In this document: positions 1 to 6,023 of the stretch, in pieces
Layout of the letters: every line of letters begins with the position of its first letter
How positions within the stretch are numbered: position 1 is the stretch's first letter
From: Caulobacteraceae bacterium
Lineage (GTDB): Bacteria; Pseudomonadota; Alphaproteobacteria; Caulobacterales; Caulobacteraceae
Reading direction: 5' to 3'
Length of the DNA: 12,644 nucleotides
Assembly (NCBI GenBank): GCA_947452665.1
Contig: CANGEH010000032.1
Span: 1-12,644 of the forward strand
Position numbers and translations under genes: made by a program
Notes under the pieces: generated by a model
The model's input: the letters and a program-made list of their open reading frames with translations, nothing else
Told to the model about the DNA's origin: nothing
Databases searched by the model: none

Positions 1-972
1 GCGGTCGGTGCGCCGGGGGCTGGACAAGACAAGTCCAATCTGTGGGCCAATACGGCCATGGCCCATGCAACCCCCGCCTTTAAGGAGACCATCGTCCCCG
101 CCCTACTCAGCGGCGCGGTCGGCATGTGCCTGTTATACAGTGAACCAGGCGCTGGCTCCGACCTTGCGGCTGTCAGAACCCGCGCCGATCGCCAAGGCGA
201 TCACTATGTTATCAATGGCCAAAAGGTCTGGACCTCGGGCGCGGCCGTTGCCGATTATGGCATGTTGATCGCCCGTACCGACTGGGACGTGCCAAAGCAC
301 AAGGGCATCAGCTTTTTCTTCTTGCCGATGAAACAGGCCGGCATAGAGGTTCGGCCCCTGCGCCAAGTCACGAATGAAGCCCAGTTTAATGAGGTCTTCA
401 TCACAGACGCGATTGTGTCCGCCGAAAACCTCTTGGGACCCTTAAACGGCGGCTGGGGCGTTTTGCAAACCGCACTTGCCTATGAGCGCTCTGTAATGGG
501 CGACGCAGCCCGCGGTCCACGCAGCGGCAAGGACAATCCCAAGGGTGATAGCGCGCTAATTGAATTGGCCCGCGAAGCTGGACGCTTAAATGATCCGGTT
601 ATTCGTCAGGAACTGGCTCAGGTCACAGCCTATAAGGTGCTCAATCGCCTAAATAATGCCCGGGCCAAGGCCGATATGGCTCAAGGGACGTCTTCGGCCA
701 TCATGTCTCTGGGCAAATTGGCCATGTCGCGAATCCTGCACGAAGAGGCGCGGCTGCGGACCAAGCTTTTGGGCGCTTCCAGCCTTTTGGAAGGCCCCGA
801 CTACCCCCGAGCAGAGGACGCCAATTTCCTCAGCCTCAATGCCTATTTTACCTCGATTGGCGGCGGCACAGACCAGATTCAGCGCAATATCATCGGCGAG
901 CGCGTCTTGGGCCTACCCAAAGAGCCGGAAATCGATCGCGAAATGCCTTTCCGCGACGTGCGAAGCGGTTAA
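1..972 (+). CDS. Acyl-CoA dehydrogenase, 5'-truncated by window edge
   Basis: FAD-dependent enzyme expected to introduce a 2,3 double bond into an acyl-CoA, passing electrons to ETF in the cytoplasm. The frame is open from base 1 with no start, so the N-terminal helical domain lies mainly outside the window; a Met codon at 58 is internal, because the frame upstream of it also reads as dehydrogenase. Visible landmarks are the middle-domain motif YSEPGAGSD (from base 136), NGQKVWTSGA, and the C-terminal GGGTDQIQRNIIGERVLG (from base 859). At the position of the medium-chain enzyme's catalytic Glu376 (Y-E-G-T) there is Gly (codon 862). A Glu immediately before Arg in AYERS (codon 484) sits where isovaleryl- and long-chain dehydrogenases carry their base, which hints at branched or bulky substrates (inference). 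It ends with TAA, 84 bases before the CoA synthetase, and is probably co-transcribed with it. Family assignment is secure; substrate unknown. Confidence 0.93.
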   Translation, partial: AVGAPGAGQDKSNLWANTAMAHATPAFKETIVPALLSGAVGMCLLYSEPGAGSDLAAVRTRADRQGDHYVINGQKVWTSGAAVADYGMLIARTDWDVPKHKGISFFFLPMKQAGIEVRPLRQVTNEAQFNEVFITDAIVSAENLLGPLNGGWGVLQTALAYERSVMGDAARGPRSGKDNPKGDSALIELAREAGRLNDPVIRQELAQVTAYKVLNRLNNARAKADMAQGTSSAIMSLGKLAMSRILHEEARLRTKLLGASSLLEGPDYPRAEDANFLSLNAYFTSIGGGTDQIQRNIIGERVLGLPKEPEIDREMPFRDVRSG

Positions 973-1010
973 GGTTCAGATGGCCAGGGCTCAGCATAAG
1001 CGCCCGGCTT

Positions 1011-1028
1011 TCTGGCGAAATCGCCAGA
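1011..1028. repeat. Perfect 8-bp inverted repeat in the dehydrogenase-synthetase gap
   Basis: TCTGGCGA, two central A bases, then TCGCCAGA form an 18-base perfect dyad. As RNA it would fold into a 7-bp GC-rich stem with an AAAT loop, ending 14 bases before the AAGGAG ribosome-binding site of the next gene. No T tract follows, so it is not a standard intrinsic terminator. It could be an mRNA processing or stability hairpin that sets relative expression of the two genes, or a protein-binding palindrome. The role is inferred only from position. Confidence 0.6.
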
Positions 1029-1056
1029 CAAGGGAAACAACTAAGGAGCGCGTAAG

Positions 1057-2661
1057 ATGGGTTGGAATTTTGGCGATATTCTCGACACGATCGAGCCGGT
1101 TTTAGCGCCAAACAGTCTGGCCTTCATCCATGGTGACCGGCGTATCACATGGGCGCAGGCTAGGTTTCAGTCCAATAATCTCGCCCGCGCCCTGATCAAA
1201 CGCGGCGCGAGACCTGGCGACAAGATCGCGTTTTATATGCGCAATCGCCCAGAATATATCCTGACCCTATCTGCCGCCTTCAAGGCGCGCATGACCCATG
1301 TGAATATCAATTACCGATATACGGCCGAAGAGGTCTGGTACATTTTCGACAATTCCGATGCCCAAACCGTTGTCTATGCGTCCGAGTTTCGCGACATCAT
1401 TGCGGAGATCCGGCAGCGCCTTCCCAAGGTCAAGACCTGGGTCGAGGTCAGCACGGACGGTAAGATCGCGCCCTTTGCCGAAGCCTTTGACGCCTTGACT
1501 AGCGAAGGCGATGGCACAGCCCTCGATATTCAGCGCTCGGGCGAAGACCAGATGTTCATCTATACCGGGGGAACCACGGGCATGCCCAAGGGCGTGATGT
1601 GGACCCATCAAGCCATGCGCGAAATTACCCTTCAGGCCGAGCGCAAACTCGGGCCCGTGCCCGAAACCCTTGAGGCCTTGCGCGCCCATATGGCCGCCAA
1701 TCCACCCGCCGCGCGCAATCTTCCGGCGCCGCCATTGATGCACGGAACCGGGCTTTTGACGGCCATGGGCACGCATCTTAATGGTGGCTGCGTTATCACC
1801 TTGACCCGCGAAAGTTTTGACGCCGAAGAAATGCTCGGCGCGATCGATGCCCATAAGCCAACCAGCCTGGTGATTGTCGGTGACAGTTTTGGCAGGCCGC
1901 TGCTCAATGCGCTAAACGCCCATGCCGGCAAGTTTGATCTGTCCAGCGTGCTAGTGATCGTCTCTTCAGGCGTGATGTGGAGCCAAGAGGTCAAGCATGG
2001 CCTGCTCGAACACATGCCGATCGCTATGCTCAATGACGCGTTTTCATCGTCTGAAGCCCTGGGCATGGGCAGTTCGATCATGACCAAGGACGGCGAGGTG
2101 CAAACCGCCAAATTCATGCTGGGTGATCGCTGCCGGGTGTTTGATGAGGATGACCAACCAGTTGCGCCAGGGTCTGGCCGCCGTGGTCTGGTTGCCTTGG
2201 GCGAGCCCCTGCCCCTGGGCTATTACAAGGACGAGGATAAGACCGCCCGCACTTTCCGGGTCATTGACGGCCATCGCTATTCTATTCCGGGCGACTGGTG
2301 TGAAGTTGAGGCCGATGGCACCTTGACCCTGTTGGGCCGCGGCAGCGCCTGTATCAATACGGCGGGCGAAAAAGTGTTTCCTGAAGAGGTCGAAGAGGTG
2401 CTCAAGCGCCATAGCGCCATTGATGATGCTCTGGTGATTGGCTTGCCGGACGAGAAATGGGGCCAGTCGGTTACGGCGGTTGTTCAGTTGACCCCGGGCC
2501 ATCATTTGGATTCTGACGATGTCCGCGCCTTTGTCCGCAAGGCCTTGGCGGGCTATAAGACGCCAAAGCTGATTGTCGTCGCCGACCGGTCCTTGCGCGC
2601 CAGCAATGGCAAGGCTGACTATCCCGCTGCCAAGGCCTGCGCCGAAAAGGCCCTCGCCTAA
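1057..2661 (+). CDS. AMP-forming acyl-CoA synthetase (FadD-type)
   Basis: Adenylate-forming ligase that activates a carboxylic acid with ATP and CoA through an acyl-AMP intermediate; cytoplasmic, 534 residues, normal for the family. Core motifs are in order: A3 phosphate loop YTGGTTGMPKG (169-179), A5-like DAFSSSEALG with Glu333, the A7 Asp in PGDW (Asp413), the A8 hinge GRGSACINTAGEKVFPEEVE (Arg428, Lys439), and the C-terminal catalytic Lys519 in ASNGKADY. The PAPPLMHGTG segment and the MGWNFGDIL N-terminus recall, from memory, a subfamily that includes actinobacterial steroid side-chain ligases such as FadD19; this resemblance is not proof of substrate. The ATG is preceded by a strong AAGGAG at 1043-1048, eight bases away. 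It lies between the acyl-CoA dehydrogenase and the SDR on one strand, consistent with a single degradative operon. All catalytic landmarks are intact. Confidence 0.95.
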   Translation: MGWNFGDILDTIEPVLAPNSLAFIHGDRRITWAQARFQSNNLARALIKRGARPGDKIAFYMRNRPEYILTLSAAFKARMTHVNINYRYTAEEVWYIFDNSDAQTVVYASEFRDIIAEIRQRLPKVKTWVEVSTDGKIAPFAEAFDALTSEGDGTALDIQRSGEDQMFIYTGGTTGMPKGVMWTHQAMREITLQAERKLGPVPETLEALRAHMAANPPAARNLPAPPLMHGTGLLTAMGTHLNGGCVITLTRESFDAEEMLGAIDAHKPTSLVIVGDSFGRPLLNALNAHAGKFDLSSVLVIVSSGVMWSQEVKHGLLEHMPIAMLNDAFSSSEALGMGSSIMTKDGEVQTAKFMLGDRCRVFDEDDQPVAPGSGRRGLVALGEPLPLGYYKDEDKTARTFRVIDGHRYSIPGDWCEVEADGTLTLLGRGSACINTAGEKVFPEEVEEVLKRHSAIDDALVIGLPDEKWGQSVTAVVQLTPGHHLDSDDVRAFVRKALAGYKTPKLIVVADRSLRASNGKADYPAAKACAEKALA

Positions 2662-2709
2662 AGCAATGCTATCCGCAATCGTTATCAAAACCCATTAAAG
2701 GCAAACATT

Positions 2710-3492
2710 ATGGACCTCAGTCAGGCTTCGGTACTCGTAACCGGCGGCGCAGGCGGTTTTGGCAGCGCCACAGTGCGCCGCTTGGCCAAGCAAGGGGCCA
2801 AGGTCGTGATTGCCGATGTCGCCGATGAACGCGGCGAGGCCCTGGCCAAGGAACTCGGAAATGGCTGCATCTATGTTCATACCGATATCATGGACGAGGC
2901 CTCGATCGAGAACGCGGTTCAGGCATCGGTTGATCTTGCACCGCTTCGCGCGGCTATTATTGTTCATGGCGGACCAAGGGCGCCGGGCTCGACCGGCCCA
3001 GCCCGCACGGTCAATCGCGAAGGCAAGCGCCTGCCCCTGGCCCAATTTGCCCATACGGTAAATGTCTATCTCAACAGCGCCTTTGCCGTGACCAGCATCG
3101 CCGCCGAGGCCATGGCCAAGAATACGCCCCTGGCCTCTAATCAGCGCGGGGTCATTATCAACACAGCCTCGATTGCCGGTTATGAGGGTCAGGCTGGACA
3201 GGCGGCCTATTCGGCGGCCAAGGGCGGCATTATTGGCATGACCTTGACCATAGCCCGCGATCTGGCGCCGATTGGCATTCGCGCCATGGCCATAGCGCCC
3301 GGCACATTCTTGACCCTAGCCTATGCCGCCAGCATGACCGACGAGCAGGCCCAGGCTAAATGGGGGCCGATGGTGCCCAATCCGCATCGCATGGGCGATC
3401 CCGACGAATATGCCATATTGGCCGCCCACATCGTCGAGAATGACTTCCTCAATGGCACCACCATACGCCTAGATGGCGCCCAGAGGTTCTAG
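2710..3492 (+). CDS. Short-chain dehydrogenase, 3-hydroxyacyl-CoA dehydrogenase type
   Basis: NAD(P)-dependent oxidoreductase of the classical SDR family, 260 residues, probably oxidising a 3-hydroxyacyl-CoA in the cytoplasm. The dinucleotide motif TGGAGGFG is at 11-18, and Asp36 ending strand 2 favours NAD over NADP. The catalytic tetrad is visible: Asn118, Ser154, Tyr167, Lys171 (YSAAK), with the usual 12 residues between Ser and Tyr. The stretch GQAGQAAYSAAKGG plus ARDLAPIGIRAMAIAPGTF strongly resembles human HSD10 and bacterial type-2 3-hydroxyacyl-CoA dehydrogenases. One oddity: the N-A-G motif after strand 4 reads IVHGGP, so the usual Asn is missing. AAAGG at 2697-2701, eight bases before the ATG, supports the start. 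It follows the synthetase by 48 bases and probably shares its transcript; it converges with the hotdog gene after a 15-base gap. Confidence 0.92.
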   Translation: MDLSQASVLVTGGAGGFGSATVRRLAKQGAKVVIADVADERGEALAKELGNGCIYVHTDIMDEASIENAVQASVDLAPLRAAIIVHGGPRAPGSTGPARTVNREGKRLPLAQFAHTVNVYLNSAFAVTSIAAEAMAKNTPLASNQRGVIINTASIAGYEGQAGQAAYSAAKGGIIGMTLTIARDLAPIGIRAMAIAPGTFLTLAYAASMTDEQAQAKWGPMVPNPHRMGDPDEYAILAAHIVENDFLNGTTIRLDGAQRF

Positions 3493-3507
3493 AGCCAGAT
3501 CAGACCC

Positions 3508-4428
3508 TCAAACCGCCTCGGTATAGCCCGCATAAGAATGCTTTAAGGTGGCGTGGTTTAAGAGCATTTCGGCAACTTGCCGCGTACCATCGGCTGTATA
3601 GATTTTGGTGCGAACCCAGTAGGATTCGGTGCGGCGACTTTCTGCCAAGGCCGCAATTTCGCGGCGGATCAGATAGTCTTGACCGACCAATAAGGGCCCA
3701 TCGATCAGGCGGATTTCCTGATCGGCAAACAGGCCCACGGCCGGGCCCTTGACCGGAAAGCCGGCCTGATGGCTAGAATATTCGGCCAGGACACTAATCA
3801 TTTCCAAGGGGATAATCGCCTGGCCCCAGGGTGACTTGGAGCCATCAGTATACCAGTCGCTCGGCTCGGTAATCACCGCCAACTTGTCGTTCAAGCTAAA
3901 GGGATAAAGAGCGCCCATATGCTGGTCTGGGTCCATACGGACGCACTCATCGGCCTTGCCGGTCATGCCGACATAGAGATCTTCAAGGATCAGCAATTTT
4001 GCTGGCGGGCGCAGGGCGGCCATGCGCTGGTCCAACAGGCTGGGTCCGGCATCGGTGCCAATGCTGGCAGTGGCCTCGAGTACCGGCGTGCCATCTGCCT
4101 TTTCGGCCCAGACCCGGGTCGAGCGCGCGCCAAGAGCGGGTATGTCGGCAAAGGCACGCACCGCTTCGCCCTCGACCACCATGTTTAGATAGTGTGCCGA
4201 CAGACAGCCGCGCTCAAACCAGTCCTGGCCCCAGATGTTTTCAAGCAAGGGCGCAAACAGGCTAAAATGGGTTGGACCCTCGATCGGCCCGGCGCGAAAG
4301 CCGAGCTTCTCGGCCATGGCATCGTCATGGATCGAGCTATGCCCGCCATATTCTTGATCGGCCAACATTTGGCGTGGCTGGCGCAGCGGCCCACATAGGC
4401 TAATCGGGGTCTGGGAACTGGCGGTCAT
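3508..4428 (-). CDS. Double-hotdog MaoC-like protein, catalytic Asp not conserved
   Basis: 306-residue protein whose N-terminal half resembles MaoC/R-specific enoyl-CoA hydratases: GGHSSIHDDAMAEKLGFRAG (28-47) followed by PIEGPTHFSLF. A second hotdog-like half appears from about residue 195 (central helix WGQAIIPLEMISVLAEY, then strands ending at NHATLK), giving the double-hotdog length. In hydratase 2 enzymes the motif is G-D-x-N-P-I-H with an Asp/His dyad; here His34 is kept but the Asp position is Gly29 and N-P is S-S. It may therefore be a non-hydratase (thioesterase, acyl-CoA binding or a different lyase), or use another acid. AGGA five bases before the ATG supports the start. It lies 72 bases downstream of the tandem TetR gene on the same strand with no clear terminator between, so the two may be co-transcribed. 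Exact function unknown; the fold assignment rests on motif resemblance. Confidence 0.75.
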   Translation of the reverse strand: MTASSQTPISLCGPLRQPRQMLADQEYGGHSSIHDDAMAEKLGFRAGPIEGPTHFSLFAPLLENIWGQDWFERGCLSAHYLNMVVEGEAVRAFADIPALGARSTRVWAEKADGTPVLEATASIGTDAGPSLLDQRMAALRPPAKLLILEDLYVGMTGKADECVRMDPDQHMGALYPFSLNDKLAVITEPSDWYTDGSKSPWGQAIIPLEMISVLAEYSSHQAGFPVKGPAVGLFADQEIRLIDGPLLVGQDYLIRREIAALAESRRTESYWVRTKIYTADGTRQVAEMLLNHATLKHSYAGYTEAV

Positions 4429-4500
4429 GGCGGATCCTATTGAGTATTCGCCTTGGCGGCGATTTATGTGTGGTAAGGCTTAGGGCGCTAAAGGGCCCGG

Positions 4501-5802
4501 TCAAGCTTGGTCCTTAGGGTCTGTGGCTAGGCCGAGGCCCAAAAAGGCGGTGATTTCGTCAGCCAATTGTCGCGGCGTACGCGAACCATTCAGGGGCAAC
4601 CACTTGCGCAGACGGCCAAACGCGCCCGCGCTAATCTGGGCCACCATCAAGGTGTCGCAAGCCCGGCACGAGCCATCCGCTATGCCGTCTTCAATAAAGC
4701 CACTAGCCTGGCGGCTGAGCGCGCGGGCGCGGGCGGTCAAGGCGCCGCGATGGTCGTCGGCCAAGGCCTCAAGACCAGGCTGAGGCATGAGCGGGGTTAG
4801 GGCCCCCGCCTGGCCCTGGCTATTAAGGTGAGAAATAAACAGCACCCGCTCCAGCCCTGACCGGCCCGCTATGCACGCCGCATCGGCAATCTGTTCAAAC
4901 AGGTCAAACCCGCGCTCATAACACCGCGTAACCAAATCCGACTTGTCACGCAGATAGTGATAGACCACGGCCTTGGATGCCCCAAGTTCGGCAACAACCT
5001 GATCTAAGGATGTGGCCTCAATACCTTGCCGGTTGAACACGCCAGATGCGGTGCGCAGCAATTGCTCAACCTTCAAGGCCGGCGTGGCGCAGCGGTTAAA
5101 GGCAATCACAGGGCCTGGTAGAAAATGGTCCGCGTCAAGACGACAAACAAACGGCCCACGTTCGGTCGCAATACCCTGATCAATCATGTCCAGCGCAGCA
5201 CTGAGCAGCCGTTTGCGATAGGTTTGGCTGTGATCGCCGCTGACCCATTGCGGCGTCATCTGCGCCCAGGCCAGAATGCCGAATAGACACTGGGCCACCA
5301 CCTCGGTGTCACAAGGCCGAACACTGCCATCAGCCATGCCCGCGTTTAGAAAGGCGATCAATCCTGCCGTATTGCGCTGAATGGCCCGGACGATAATCTC
5401 GGCTTGAGACGCATCAAGCACACCCAAATCATTCAAGACCGCCGTTTGCGGCCGCCCGGGCGCCAAGGCTAGATTGATAAAATCATAAACCTGTTGAAAC
5501 CCGGACCGGGCCTGGCTGGCCGCAGCGAGATCATCTGCGGTGCGCTCGCAAGCGCGTTGATAGCACTGGAACACGAGCTCGGCGCGGTCGTTAACATAGT
5601 AGTAGAGCGAAGCCCGGGCTAGGCCCAGTCGCTCAGCAATATCGGACAGGGATGTCCCGGCAATACCGCGGGCATTGAACAAGGCCGTTGCCCCATCCAG
5701 CAAGGCTTCGCGCTTAAGTTTACGCTGCGAAGGCCGACCACGCGCCTTGACCGGCGCGGCAGGCCTGCTGTCATAATCGGGAAGGTCAGCCGAAACGAGC
5801 AC
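4501..5802 (-). CDS. Tandem TetR/AcrR regulator, two TetR units in one polypeptide
   Basis: Predicted DNA-binding regulator of 433 residues, about twice the usual TetR length, because it holds two complete copies. Copy 1 has its helix-turn-helix at about 31-77 (GTSLSDIAERLGLARASLYY), copy 2 at about 246-292 (ATSLDQVVAELGASKAVVYH). The homology continues into the ligand/dimerisation domains: MADGSVRPCDTEVVAQ in copy 1 matches IADGSCRACDTLMVAQ in copy 2. The frame is uninterrupted, so this is a true fusion. The start is GTG at 5802: an in-frame TAA lies one codon further upstream, and no ATG falls before the first HTH. The ribosome-binding site is weak. It is divergent from the TonB receptor and upstream of the hotdog gene, the typical place for a local repressor. 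Autoregulation through the palindrome at 5824-5838 is inferred. It probably senses an acyl-CoA or the imported substrate. Confidence 0.92.
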   Translation of the reverse strand: MLVSADLPDYDSRPAAPVKARGRPSQRKLKREALLDGATALFNARGIAGTSLSDIAERLGLARASLYYYVNDRAELVFQCYQRACERTADDLAAASQARSGFQQVYDFINLALAPGRPQTAVLNDLGVLDASQAEIIVRAIQRNTAGLIAFLNAGMADGSVRPCDTEVVAQCLFGILAWAQMTPQWVSGDHSQTYRKRLLSAALDMIDQGIATERGPFVCRLDADHFLPGPVIAFNRCATPALKVEQLLRTASGVFNRQGIEATSLDQVVAELGASKAVVYHYLRDKSDLVTRCYERGFDLFEQIADAACIAGRSGLERVLFISHLNSQGQAGALTPLMPQPGLEALADDHRGALTARARALSRQASGFIEDGIADGSCRACDTLMVAQISAGAFGRLRKWLPLNGSRTPRQLADEITAFLGLGLATDPKDQA

Positions 5803-5823
5803 AGATTAAAGACTTTTCAATTC

Positions 5824-5838
5824 TCAAACGAAGTTTGA
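5824..5838. promoter_or_regulatory. Candidate operator palindrome for the tandem TetR
   Basis: TCAAAC-GAA-GTTTGA is a perfect 6-bp inverted repeat with a 3-base spacer, 22 bases upstream of the regulator's GTG start. It lies just downstream of a TATGAT box read on the minus strand, so a bound protein would cover the expected transcription start. Size and symmetry suit a TetR-type operator. No second copy was noticed by eye in the window, so the assignment rests on position and symmetry alone. Confidence 0.45.
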
Positions 5839-5842
5839 CGCC

Positions 5843-5848
5843 ATCATA
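5843..5848 (-). promoter_or_regulatory. Possible -10 box for the tetR gene
   Basis: On the minus strand this reads TATGAT, a near-consensus -10 hexamer, placing transcription start near 5836 inside the palindrome and giving a leader of about 35 bases. No good -35 hexamer lies 16-18 bases upstream, so the promoter may be weak or activator-dependent, or this may be a chance match. Confidence 0.35.
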
Positions 5849-5865
5849 ATTTAGTGTCGAATAAC

Positions 5866-5895
5866 TTGACAGCACGATTTCAACATGGCGATCTA
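5866..5895 (+). promoter_or_regulatory. Possible promoter for the TonB-dependent receptor
   Basis: A perfect TTGACA (5866-5871) is followed after 18 bases by GATCTA (5890-5895), a poor -10. This would give a leader of about 120 bases before the receptor ATG. ATATAAGAT at 5972-5980 is an alternative -10 nearer the gene but lacks a convincing -35. Confidence 0.3.
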
Positions 5896-5923
5896 GCAAC
5901 ATTCTACGGTGTTTAAGAATTGC
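5896..5923. repeat. Imperfect inverted repeat in the receptor leader region
   Basis: GCAA-(CA)-TTCT at 5896-5905 pairs with AGAATTGC at 5916-5923, an 8-bp dyad with a two-base bulge and a 10-base loop. It lies immediately downstream of the possible TTGACA promoter, so it could be an operator half-site pair or a leader hairpin. It is AT-rich and could be chance. Confidence 0.3.
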
Positions 5924-6023
5924 AAGTCCAGCGACCTCCATAGGCAGGACCCAAAAATCGAACACGGCAAGATATAAGATCGCGGCCAACAGCGGTTTCA
6001 AAAACCTAAGGGGAGAAACAAAC

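Noticed and set aside
1267..2688. Long minus-strand open frames (195 and 214 codons) opposite the acyl-CoA synthetase
   Set aside because: They lie antisense to a gene with every family motif intact. Their translations are low-complexity Gly/Ala/Arg-rich sequence with no recognisable domain, typical of antisense frames in GC-rich DNA.
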